A DNA stretch of 64,000 bases from Phallus indusiatus. Lineage: Eukaryota; Basidiomycota; Agaricomycetes; Phallales; Phallaceae. Where the stretch lies: the NCBI GenBank assembly GCA_027605045.1, contig JAQFWX010000006.1:1550001-1614000 (forward strand). Reading direction: 5' to 3'. The notes beneath the pieces are model-generated. The model did not search any database. It had not been told where the DNA came from and saw only the letters and a program-made list of their open reading frames with translations. The stretch's first letter is position 1. Every line of letters begins with the position of its first letter. This document shows, piece by piece, positions 9,753 to 19,713 of the stretch. The position numbers were made by a program, and so were the translations under genes.

Positions 9753-10482
9753 GCATGTAAATACTTGTAACAGCAGCAATTCTACCGGACGAGTTGTCTC
9801 ACAGTTTAAGTCTCAGTCAAGTTCAGTTTAAGTCAAGTTCAGCTCAAGTCAAGTTTCGCCTCTAGTCTATTTCTACGCTCATATCTATATCTTTGGATTA
9901 ACTCTGAGTGAGGTCTCGGAGTATAAACTAGCGATTTTATTTCAGTTTATCGCTTTCACTAACTCGCACAGGAATTCAGTCATCATTGATTGCAGGTCCT
10001 CTCTTTAGTCGCATTCCAAGTTCATTGCCGACTTTCTGTTCACCCTCTCACTTGCACAGTTGCATACGATCTTTTATCATTGCAGTTGTTGTTGGTGTTT
10101 TTTTGTTGGTTTGATATCGACGCATACATCCCTCCCCCATTTCCCACACACACCCTCTCCCTCTCTCACGTTGAATTCAGCACCAGGACCCGCTCCACGG
10201 TAGACTACCGACCTCATAAACAAATATCTTCGTAGTTATTCCGATCACATATAGCCGGCATACACAAAGCTATATTCATCGGATCCTTACAGCGCCTGGC
10301 ACTTAGCTGTGTCAGGGCCGCACGCCGCGTCGTCGTTTTATGTATATAGTAGCTGTACCTAGAGTGAGGGTCCCTAAGCTTGTTCTCTTAGGATCCCCTC
10401 CCTCTAGGTGAGTAGTTAGTTTCCCTTCCAATATATTATCTTAGGATCCCCTCCCTCTAGTGTGAGCTGAGTAGCCCTAACA

Positions 10483-12340
10483 CTTAAAAGCTTGATAAAA
10501 TTTCCTTCACCGTCGTATGGAGAGGAAGATAAAAAGTCGAACGGCGGAAACGCTGTATAGCCACAAAAAATAATTCAATCGGCGCACCAAACACTTCTCA
10601 CGGTTGAAACAAATTTAGCGCCGCTACTTACAATATCCTCCCTGCACGGACGCTCAGTTTATGCACGACTGGGCCTTCAAATTTCAAGCTCAAGCTTCAA
10701 GATGAAACTTCAAGCTGCATCCAAATGGATGACGATAGACTGGAGTCGGAAAACTTCAAAGGCAATAAGCCTTTCGTGGGTGCGTCGGTTTCTTTTTTTT
10801 CAGTGCTTTTCGCTAGCGACTCTGTTCTACAGACGGCAACAAGATCTCTGTTGGACTGGGAAAACTTCATGTTCGCTCAGTGTCATGACCGTCGCAACTC
10901 CCATATACCCGAGCGTTCGCTTCTTCAGCCCAAAAACTATGCCCACGAAAACGAGTTCCACAGCTATGACGTCCACATTGTCAAAACGCTGCTGGTCATC
11001 AAAAACAGTCTTATCACAGTACGATTTTCGGTCGAGTGAACGAGCTTAAATCGACTATTCAACGCTAACCCAGGCACAGCATCGTCAAGAATACACTAAG
11101 TTCATCGTCTACGGCTATGATACCAAAATAACCGAGAACGACACGTCCTCCAAAGGTGGTGACTCTGACTCAATTGTGGCGAGCAAGGACGACCGTATAA
11201 TTGGCCAACTGACGAGCGGTAAAAACCATGACGACACAGCGGATAAATTCTACGCTATTCCCTATTACGCCCTCAATAAGACCATCAAAAAGACGTACTC
11301 CAAGGCTTACCTCCTTGGGTGCCCGAATTACAATCGGCAATTTCGCTCCAATGACGCCTTTCTTTCCGTCACACTGTCTTTTCTCTCAACCCATCTCGTT
11401 TTACTTCTGCAATGCATACCATCCCCTTTCCTTTTTCCTGTTTCCACTCTCTTTGCTTACATCCGTCATCGTCTCAATTGTCGACACCGATGCCGTGCGT
11501 CACCATCTAGGTCTGTCTCTCTGCTTCCATTCTTTTCATCCATTCTGACACCTAACAATAGAACATACGAAACGCTTCGAAATTGAGAAGCTATTTCCAA
11601 CGCTTAATTATGTCGTGACCTCCTGTACAATATTTAATCGGCTGGTTGTCGACGATGATAGCGGGGTACCGGGATTTATCAATCATTGCTTAGGTCCGTC
11701 CGCCACTATCTACCTATTCACTCTTTTCGGTCGTATAGATAATTACAGACATCTAACAATATGTTTTCGTGCACAGGCACTGGTATGCGTTTTCGCTATA
11801 GTGTGTCTGCTTCTTTTCTTGTCTCTCAATCGCATAGCTGATAGCTCTTTATTTCCAGCACTTCTGGCGTCGACTTCAACCTTATATATCCTCGTCATCG
11901 GTCAATAGTAACCTGTCACTATTCATCGTAACCCTGTATCAATACGAATGTTTTCGTTTCGTTTGTACAATACACGCAATGTATTAACGAAGCGACATTT
12001 TTAATTTCAGAACATTTTCGTAATATTACAATTAAAGACTGATATCGTGTACCGCTTTACGAGCTCTCTTAATATCCCCCATGTCGTCGTACGATATCGT
12101 TCGCTTAATGGGAACACATCTGCCAGCAAGACTAAATTGTTTCTCTTTTTGCTGAATCCTATCTAAAGTCTAACCCCCATAATTAATTCAACGACACGCA
12201 ATTCTTAAATGTTCGGCTTACCATGACTGCCCCCTCACTTATCAGAGTTAAATGATGGAAAGAAATAATAAACCGACGATTTTTCGACCCCGCACGAACA
12301 GCACGAAACATAATTCCTATTTCCACCAATTGGCCGAGTC
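10483..12340 (+). other. Region between gypsy element and solo LTR; possible decayed plus-strand gene
   Basis: Short open stretches follow one another on the plus strand: 10725-11039 (MDDDRLESENFKG), then about 11085-11380 (EYTKFIVYGYDTK to YAIPYYALNKTIKK), then about 11560-11700. Plausible introns lie between them, for example one ending TTTCAG near 10801. The stretches read like exons of one protein, but I could not link them without stops and I recognise no family. From about 11930 to 12340 I see nothing reliable. The minus strand could hold a short 3' exon of the 12838-13598 gene near 12050-12180, but the splice phase did not fit. Confidence 0.3.
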
Positions 12341-12739
12341 TGTCAGGGTACGCTACCGCCGTCTCTCATTTTTCCTTATTTATTATCATCGGGACACGTT
12401 CGTTTCTATTTAATTTATATTTCCCGTGTGTTATTTCCACTCTCCGTTTATTTCTCCCTTCCCTATTTCACTTTCTTTACTCGCGCGCGTTGCGCGCTCG
12501 TTCCCGGCGTGATGCCCGTGACATCACCTCGCTTACGCTCGGTTCGGGCGCCTAGCACTTAGCTGTGTCAGGGCCGCACGCCGCGTTATCGTTTTTCATG
12601 TATATAGTCGCTGTCCCTAGAGTGAGGGTCCCTAAGCTTGTTCTCTTAGGATCCCCTCCCTCTAGGTGAGTAGTTAGTATTTCTCCAATATATTAGCTTA
12701 GGATCCCCTCCCTCTAGTGTGAGCTGAGTAGCCCTAACA
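12341..12739 (+). mobile_element. Solo LTR, same family as the full gypsy element (399 bp)
   Basis: TGTCAGGG..CCTAACA flanked by GAGTC on both sides (12336-12340 and 12740-12744). It differs at many U3 positions from the LTRs of the full element, so it is an older insertion. TATA, self-primer AAGCTTGTTCT, hairpin and duplicated 3' arm are retained. It lies just downstream of the last recognised exon of the minus-strand gene at 12838-13598 and may have removed or separated that gene's 3' end. Confidence 0.95.
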
Positions 12740-12837
12740 GAGTCTGAATAAATCGGGACCACAATCATTGTGCGTCGTATAACTATATAGACATAAACTA
12801 TTATCGAAAATCTAAAAAAATGACACGCATTACATAC

Positions 12838-13598
12838 CTATCCTCCCCATCATCGACATAAACTTCCTCCTGATAACGAACGCAATTATCAGCGGTAAAA
12901 ACAAGATCCCACCAATCTTCACGAATATATCGTTCGAGAACATGCGACCCATCCATATTTGCCGGAATAGACGTAATGTCTTCTGAACGAACTCTCTGAG
13001 CACGAGAGAAATACCTTGTAGTACATTCCAGTCCACAGGAAGAACCAATAGAAGGCAACCTCATATCCAACAGAATGCTTTCCCCGAACTTCAAACGAAA
13101 CATATCGTAAATATTTCTAACAGCTTGTATTCCTTCGTCAAACTGTTCGACACCAAACCCTGCAAGCGTAACACTCTGCGAACATCGTAGAGGATTAATC
13201 AATCTGCATATATCAATAAATACATGCCTATAAAATCAAAAAATACTGTCAAACTTACTTCGTATTACGATCCCACACTGGAAGTTTATGATCAACAAGA
13301 AAACCGGGAAACTGAAGAATGACTTCTTCCCGAGGACCACTTTGTTTCCAAAACATACGATACGAATCGCACCCATCATCATCGATTCGAAAAACACTAT
13401 TGAGTCCACTGAAATCTCCATATCTGCAAAGCTGAACACTGCGTAAGTGCCCTTCTCTTCGTATATCAAAAATCTCCTGCAACTGATCGCCTGCAAAAAC
13501 CTCGTAAAACGAAAAACTACAAATAGTGTATAATACTCACGATAAATGTCTTGCTTTAAGATATCTTCGTAATTATAGCTAATAGCGCCAGCAAGCAT
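12838..13598 (-). CDS. Unknown intron-containing protein, 3' end disturbed by solo LTR
   Basis: Three exons join cleanly: MLAGAISYNYEDIL (start 13598), then EIFDIRREGHLRSVQLC to LPVWDRNTK, then LINPLRCSQSVTLAG to VYVDDGEDR, ending at a GT donor at 12837. The third exon includes LPSIGSSCGLECTTRYFSRA, EDITSIPANMDG and DNCVRYQEEVYV. This pattern reminds me of a large uncharacterised Agaricomycete family, from memory and without a search. The continuation should lie beyond 12740 but I found no exon in phase, so the gene is probably truncated. A TATA-like TTTATATAAAG at 13638-13648 lies about 40 bp upstream of the ATG. It is divergent from the gene at 14294. Confidence 0.45.
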
Positions 13599-14293
13599 GA
13601 TAAAAAAGTGAAGTTTTTACGACCCAAAATGCATCTTTTATATAAAGTATCTAAGTAACCAAAAGGACTTCAGAAATTTTTCTGACCGAGAACTATTTCG
13701 ACGATGTATAGCCACAACAAATCACGAATGACCTAACGACACACCACACTCCAAGCTCCTCGAAAGGCTACTAACTCCACAAACTAATAAATGATTTTAT
13801 AATTCACTAATAGCAAAATTGGAAAGTATTCGGCTACAAAAAGCTCCAAAACATTTAGCACATTCAATTACATAACTCTCCTTAGCAACTGTGAATTCTT
13901 GACAGGTTTCGCACCACCTCAACAAAACAAATTCACAAATATCACATTAAAAATGACATGTACTCCGTAAATTCTACACTAATAAATGATTTGATGGCAA
14001 TTAAATTGACAAACCTCCATCAACCCCACTCAATGATCATAGACAGCTACCTAATCCCCACCTACTCACCTCTTCGTAAAAAAATAAAAAAACTTCTCTG
14101 CTATGAAAAAAAAAGGTAATAAAATCGTCATTGAGGTGTCATAAATAGCTAATTCATGACGTCAAATACATATAAAATAATAAAACGACCGCATATATAT
14201 ATACCTAAAGAACCCCACGAAAATAACATCCACATCCACACTTGATACTTCAAATCAAAACATCTTCGTGCACTCTCGTATACACCAAAAACC
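13599..14293. promoter_or_regulatory. Divergent intergenic promoter region
   Basis: This 695-bp AT-rich region separates two divergently transcribed unknown genes. Each side has its own TATA-like run close to its gene: TTTATATAAAG at 13638-13648 for the minus-strand gene, and ATATATATATAC at 14193-14204 for the plus-strand gene. No other site is claimed. Confidence 0.45.
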
Positions 14294-15746
14294 ATGTCTC
14301 GTCGATCTGCTATATCTACCCCCGATCGTCCAAATAAAAAGAGAAAGTGAGTTTCATCTTATCGAAAATAAAAATTACTGACCCACTACAGAACTAACCA
14401 AAAAACCAAAGCTAACACTCCTGAGACGATTGAATCGAGCGACTCTCCTTCACCCAAAAACTCAAAAACGAGTACTAAGTAAGTAATTATTATTGTAACA
14501 CAATATTCGAATTGACACTCACCCAAAACAGAACATCTTGGTGCTCCCCAACTAGCACCTATAAATCTCTTTACACACAGGTTCGAGAATACCTTGACAG
14601 TAAACAAATCATCCCGAAGTAAGTTGAATTAATCATTAATAAGAAATTTTCAAAACTTAATTCGATCATAAGGTTCGGCGAAGCTACAACGACACTCTTC
14701 AAAAACATGTGTGGAGAAATTCCAACCTACCAACTGACAGCAAATAGTTTTGAAGCAGGAAACCCTATCACAACGTAAGATGAAATTTTCATTACATGCA
14801 GTATAATTTAATAACCATTGCTCCTACAGACGACTTGTCGACATTTCGGTTTTACCAAGCCTAATGAATCGGAAATTGCACAATTTAGCGAGAACTGACC
14901 CTGACGACCTAACTCTTAAAAATAAATACCTCGTTCATAAAAATGATTCTGATGTTATAGCTTCAACTTTCTTTATGACCGGAATGACATCGTATTCGCA
15001 ACTGGTAACATCAGCAAAACACCGAACTGGACATCAAATCTGCATCCAGCCACTTGATATCACCTGGCATCGCATATTAAACATTCTAACAACTGCTATT
15101 GACCAAGATAAAGTATTCATTTACACTTTCTCTGATGGCATCCCATTCTCAACTTATGGATCGTGTAAGTCTCAATCATATATATATATAATATCCCGAC
15201 TCACATTTTTCCAAAGTCAAAAAGAACGATGACGATGATGGCGACCATAGTGAAATAATTACACGAGCAAGAAGAAGTGAGTATATACAAATTGCCATTC
15301 ACTCCTGTCTAAGTGCCAATTTAGACTTCCCTATCCGAAGTGCTGCTCCAGGTAAATATTTTATTTAATTATTAAACTATCACCGATCTAATTAACCAAC
15401 AGTCGATGTAATTGATGGAACGAAACCTTTCCCGATACGAGATATACGTTCCATAACTGCTGCACGAAACTCAAAGCTAAAGAAGACACAAAAGGAACTC
15501 TTCGATTGGACTCCAGTTTTAGTTACCTGCACTATTGCTGTCAATGACTGGGATCCCAAATTAGGTCCTGACGATACCGAAGGCCCCAAAAGCCCATCTA
15601 AGAAGCGAAAAGATGGCTTCAAAAAATCAATATCGTTCAATCTACAGAACATCGTAGAACTTGGACCTCGCGGAGTGGACAATGATCCTGTATACAAAGA
15701 CGACGACGACGAAGAAGACGATGATGAAGAAGAAATACTAGTATAA
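14294..15746 (+). CDS. Unknown eight-exon protein with acidic C-terminal tail
   Basis: Eight exons can be joined in frame from ATG 14294 (MSRRSAISTPDRPNKKRK) to TAA 15744-15746, using seven short GT..AG introns. The first four introns are all in phase 2. The product is about 355 residues. The basic, Ser-rich N-terminus (about 50 residues) looks like a nuclear-localisation type sequence. The middle (YKSLYTQVREYLD to FSDGIPFSTYGS) is an uncharacterised globular part. A short acidic DDDDGD insert follows, then a final domain (KELFDWTPVLVTCTIAVNDW to SISFNLQNIVEL), and the last 20 residues are almost all Asp/Glu. An acidic tail is common in nucleic-acid-binding proteins, but no function is assigned. 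The splice structure argues for a live gene. Confidence 0.6.
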
Positions 15747-15974
15747 AATGATACTATTTATTTTGAATTTTCTATATTTTTTACTTTTCCAGAAAAAAAA
15801 AAAACTATAACTACAAAAACAAAAACGAAACTCAGTGTAGTACTAACACTTTATTCCAGCAAAAATACTAAAAAAAAATCATGTACTATTAATATGTATA
15901 CTAAACGAATCAATGTATATACATATAACACCACAAATACGGTCACATTATGTAAAACCAAGCTTTGGTCCCTG

Positions 15975-16142
15975 CCGCACCGTCGGCCTTCGCCTACCTC
16001 ATGTATATAGTAGCTGTACCTAGAGTGAGGGTCCCTAAGCTTGTTCTCTTAGGATCCCCTCCCTCTAGGTGAGTAGTATAGTTATCTTCCAATATATTAC
16101 TTAGGATCCCCTCCCTCTAGTGTGAGCTGAGTAGCCCTAACA
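15975..16142 (+). repeat. Truncated LTR of the same gypsy family
   Basis: The part from just before the TATA box to the terminal CCTAACA is present, including self-primer, hairpin and both 3' arms. Most of U3 is absent or replaced, and no matching target duplication of GTGTG is seen on the left. The sequence before the TATA box (GCCTTCGCCTACCTC) differs from the other copies. It lies 5' of, and truncates, the hypothetical gene that follows. Confidence 0.85.
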
Positions 16143-16840
16143 GTGTGACGGCGAACCCCGAGGAAGCTTTTTCCGAGGGACGATTAGTCAAACTTATTGA
16201 GCTCAAGACCCGCTGCAATAAACATGACCGGAACTGTGCTATAACAGCAACAGGTGAACATGTTTGACTCTTGAAAGAGCATATTAGTCTTTGGGCTATG
16301 TTGGTGGTATGTTCTCGCATTCTTGATTGTGACTGAATATCTATCTAACTATTTTAGGCACGTGGAATTATACCTGATCAAAAATGTATAACACCACCTG
16401 ACCTAGTTATCAATGCAGCAAAGAAGTCTTCGGAAGCCCGTGACCACATTGCACCTCCACGCGGAATGTCTTGGGGCCCCAAACAAGCACTAGGACAGAC
16501 CATTACTCATGAAGCGGAAGATGAAACAGCAGTAGCGGACAGTGATATGGATGAACTTGAAGATCCATCGAACTTTCCACTTATCTGCTCATGGCTCAAG
16601 GAACTTGATGGAAGTCCTCGTGCAGATGGCCGGTCTTACTATCAATATTTCCCATTGATTGAAGAACAAGGGTACAGGCGTGTTTCCGAGTTAGTGGACT
16701 TGGTTACTGATGTTGAGCTCCATGCCGCTTGTCCGGGAATGTCAATGGCCATTGCAAAGAACCTTATACGCTTTGCAAAGAATGATGTCAAAAGGATCCG
16801 TCAAAATTTGAAAAGAAATCTTAACCATAGAGCATACTAA
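16143..16840 (+). pseudogene. Unknown gene, 5' end lost at the truncated LTR
   Basis: An exon begins directly after the LTR (NPEEAFSEGRLVKLIELKTR, then CNKHDRNC), is followed by an intron ending ATTTTAG at 16357, and continues as ARGIIPDQKCITPPDLV through MSWGPKQALGQT to a TAA at 16840. The second exon contains an acidic run (EAEDETAVADSDMDELED). Its C-terminal half looks like a small helical domain (YFPLIEEQGYRRVSELVDLV to IAKNLIRFAKNDVK). No start codon precedes the first exon, which runs into the LTR. It sits tail to tail with the Tc1/mariner transposase, and the two may once have belonged to one element. The family is not recognised. Confidence 0.4.
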
Positions 16841-16882
16841 AACAACAGTAGTTACAACATATCTAGCTAAATTGATACATGT

Positions 16883-18065
16883 TTAGTAGCCACAATGTTT
16901 ATACCATGCACTTGCATGCTCAGCCTTTATGCTCCACACTGCTTCATGTAGACGCATATATATTTCACCCTCATCATCCCCCAGCACCGCCAGTCGCATG
17001 AGATTGCCGTTTCGCCGGATGACATTTTTGACATATGAGAATGCAAGCTCGATTGGATTGTAGTCAGGAGAATATGGGGGGAGGAATTCGACCTTTACAC
17101 CACTAAAAAGTAGCTGTTAGACTACTCAGAAGCTTTTGAATATACTTACCAGCTTGTGATCATGTCCAGAACCTCTTGACATTTGTGGATACGACAATTA
17201 TCCATAACAAGAACTGAATTTGGATGCGGATATGGTTGCATTTGATCAAGAAGACCTTCAATGAATGTTGCAAAGCTTGCTGTGTTGAATGATCCCTCAA
17301 TGATGTTGACGTGTAGAATACCGGAGATTGATAGTGCAGGAAGAATGGAATATCTATTTTTTTTTGTCAGAAATCATGTATAAAGTAACAATGAACACAC
17401 AATACCTTTTTCCCCTAATAAAAAAGCTTTTGCGCACGGCTTTCTCACCGGAAATGGCCCAGGCACGGTTCCGAAATATTGTGCGCCGATCACATGCACT
17501 CTCGTCCACAAAGACAAGTTGTTCAGGTGCATAGTTCGAAATCCGAAGGATATACTCAGCGCGTTGTTCATCAGAGCGTTCGAGAGCAACAGTAGTAATC
17601 TAGATTCATTTGTTTGTCAGGAGCCGGGATTATAAGTCAACGGACAAATACACACTTACCTTCTTCATTGTGAAGCCACTGCGCTGCAGAGCTCTCCAAA
17701 TTGTTGCCTGAGAAGCTTTTTTCGCACATATTTCTTCCAACTCCATTTGTAGCTCATCCAGAAAGACATCATTCGTTCGTTCAATACTTGCATGCAGAAA
17801 CTGAAAAGATTCATGAGAATAACACCAAACAAAGATAGTGAGCACTTACATCAACATCCTCACCATCAAGAATACGTTTCCGACCTCGTTTTGCACCTGC
17901 TACCCGATTTATGGGGCTCCCAGTCAAGAAATGGCGGTCCGACATTGTGTTGATTGTTTTGACACTAAGATCGGTCAATGCGGAAACTTCAAGGGGCGAG
18001 AAATGCTTCAGAAGTCGAATAACAGTCCAAGCGTGATCATCCGAGACTTTTTGGCCTTGTTTCAT
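16883..18065 (-). CDS. Tc1/mariner-type DD34E transposase
   Basis: Five exons joined by four introns of about 50-60 bp give one frame from ATG 18065 (MKQGQKVSDDHAWTVIRLLK) to TAA at 16883. An in-frame ATG at 18209 would add 48 residues. The N-terminal helix-turn-helix (about residues 5-60) binds the transposon ends. The catalytic triad is complete: Asp in FVDESACDRRT (codon 17504-17506), Asp in VMDNCRIH (17200-17202) and Glu in YSPDYNPIELAFS (17048-17050). The last two are separated by 34 residues once an intron is removed. This is the DDE endonuclease fold of the IS630/Tc1/mariner group. No stop or frameshift was found, so it may be active. I could not identify its terminal inverted repeats. 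Confidence 0.88.
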
Positions 18066-18598
18066 CCCCGGAAACTCGACGTTGGTGATGGCGAAGGTGC
18101 GGATAAGGATGGGGCAGGATGCAAAAGAGCGGAGTTTGAATTCTGCTGCTTCGTCGCATTGAGCCAGTGCTTTTTGCTGGAAATAACAGCAAAGAATAAA
18201 TTTATGCATACTTTGGGCAATATAATCTTATCCAGGTGAGAATAACAATTTTTTGGTTTTTTTTACACCCTAAAACCTTTAGGAATAAGTACTTCAATGA
18301 TAACCTTCGAAAAAAACTCTTTTTTTTACTATTACTTGACAACCAAAATTAAGTATTCCACAAATAAAAATTTTTGATGTTTATTTGGTATAATTATCTC
18401 TCATATTCACGAAGATATGGATTTTTTCGTCGAGGTCATAAACGCATGGCGGAGTTGGAAAACAATTTTGCAAACGGCAATAATCAATATAAACCTCTTT
18501 CGATTTTTGCGACAATTTTATAGGCTATTAGAAAATGGCGCACCAAAATCTCAATATAGCTAATGATTTTGTGAGTATTATTGTCCTACTAGTAGGAT
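18066..18598. other. AT-rich gap right of the transposase; possible element end
   Basis: No coding sequence is apparent. The stretch is rich in A and T runs and includes the short palindrome CTACTAGTAG near 18580-18590. The right terminus of the Tc1/mariner element is expected here but was not identified. Confidence 0.3.
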
Positions 18599-19713
18599 TT
18601 AATAGAGCTCACTTGCTCTAAAAAGCAAAGCAGAGAAAGCGTTATTTCTCCCAACTGGAAATGACCTCCAGCCGTTCCAAAGGCAATAGATGCATGTCAG
18701 AAATACCAAAATATCAGTCATAAGAACGCAACCATTCCCAAGAATAATGAATAGGGATTCGCCGTCTGACAAGCAAATATGTGGTGATTTCATTTCATGG
18801 AAGCGATGAATACACTATACCTCTGGAGAATTTGATATGAGAGAATTTAGCTTACTTGAAAATAGGAGCATTGAACCCAATGTACTAACCCATTAACAAA
18901 TAAGCATCCACCATATCGTACCGCAGCTAAGAATAGAAAGTTGGTATGAGCTGTGAATAGGCTAGAAATAAGAAAAATTTACTAAAAAGTTCGAAAGATA
19001 AACCCCCAAAGAAACTCAGAGCCAAGGTACTAATGACCATAAACTTATAGCGTTGATTAAAAATACATGCTTGGCAGAGCGCATATGCTCGAGCGGTCAA
19101 TAATCCTAAATTAATAAGTTTGAACTCAGCTGAGATTTAGGGAATAAAAACGATGTAACCTTGGATTCCGATGTATGACAATAGTGTTAAAGTATGTGTT
19201 GTGTTGAAAATAATTTCACAAGCTCTATGGTGGTCATATCATAGTAAAGGTCATTTTAGGGAAGATTTTTATCTTACGGTGTTGGCTGTGAGGATTGATT
19301 CATTAACTCATGACTGGTGACGACGAATTGAGAGAAATGCTCGACTGACTGGTTGGGAAGGGTAAACTTCCAGAGCAAAATATGACACCTGAAACATCAT
19401 CGTCGTGTATCTTGTGAACATGTAAAGCACATTCGTGACTTTGAATGGCCTCTTCCAAATATAATTCTTCTCTCGCGATATGCTCAAAACAGAAGTGTAG
19501 AGAAGAAGCGCTTGAAAAATAGTTGAGCTAATAATTTGCGCAGTCAAAGTTTGGTGACGCACCTATGTTGCAAATGAGAAACAAGGAGTAGATATAGCTG
19601 AACCAACGGTAGGCTCAGGTTGATACCACGACGGCGAAATGAGACAATACATACCCTCGATAATATTCTTGGAGAATAATGTCGACTGTAGTGTTGTCCA
19701 GGGTGCTATTCAT
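18599..19713 (-). CDS. DUF6533-like multi-pass membrane protein
   Basis: Start MNSTLDNTTVDIILQEYYRG at 19713. After splicing, the N-terminal region reads as a membrane helix, then SREKNYIWKRPF and VLYMFTRY. This is the pattern of the DUF6533 domain found in many Agaricomycete seven-helix proteins (helix, E..IW.R, then N/T RY). Further exons give ACEIIFNTTHTLTLL and LLTARAYALCQACIF, also typical, and the last exon (18599-18793) holds another hydrophobic segment, VLMTDILVFLTCIYCLW. At least six introns are needed. It probably sits in the plasma membrane or endomembranes. Its function is unknown for the whole family. Confidence 0.55.

Larger units (their letters stand above)
7957..10291 (+). mobile_element. 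2,335-bp TG..CA insertion, probably a giant solo LTR with two U3 ORFs
   Basis: The insertion into the 3' LTR is exact. It begins TGTCGCGCACC, ends ATCCTTACA, and is flanked by the 4-bp duplication GCGC (7953-7956 and 10292-10295). The TGT..ACA termini and short duplication are those of an LTR. Near 9742-9752 there is a TATA-like GTATATATAC. About 500 bp of R/U5-like sequence follow, including short tandem words of the CAAGTTCAGTTTAAGT type around 9810-9860. The TATA box lies after two ORFs (8077-8733 and 8839-9420), so the ORFs occupy U3. No reverse transcriptase is present. An alternative is a non-autonomous element of another kind that also ends TG..CA. Confidence 0.7.
1890..10482 (+). mobile_element. 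Ty3/gypsy chromovirus, full length but defective, with two nested insertions
   Basis: The element is bounded by LTRs that begin TGTCAGGG and end CCCTAACA. It is flanked by the 5-bp duplication CTTAA (1885-1889 and 10483-10487). The order is LTR, self-complementary primer site, Gag, Pol (protease, RT, RNase H, integrase, chromodomain), purine tract, LTR. This is the order of Metaviridae chromoviruses, whose chromodomain guides integration to particular chromatin. After the nested insert is removed, the 3' LTR reads the same as the 5' LTR by eye, suggesting recent insertion. The copy cannot move by itself: RNase H is split by a solo LTR (5717-6068), the integrase is deleted and frameshifted near 7140-7150, and the 3' LTR is split by a 2,335-bp insert (7957-10291). 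Confidence 0.93.
7748..10482 (+). repeat. 3' LTR of the gypsy element, split by a nested insertion
   Basis: The left part is 7748-7956 and the right part is 10296-10482, with GCGC repeated at 10292-10295. Joined, they give 396 bp, the same length as the 5' LTR, and I saw no substitutions by eye. The target duplication CTTAA follows at 10483-10487. The split falls in U3, between the GC-rich segment and the TATA box. Confidence 0.94.

Noticed and set aside
7957..10291. Interpretation as a DNA transposon or captured host gene pair
   Set aside because: The ends are TGT..ACA without longer inverted repeats, no transposase is present, and there is a TATA box plus U5-like tail; a giant LTR fits better, though it is not proven.
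12040..12180. Possible last exon of the 12838-13598 gene (reads QQKEKQFSLAGRCVPIKR)
   Set aside because: Joining it to the upstream donor gives an immediate stop codon; no other acceptor in phase was found.
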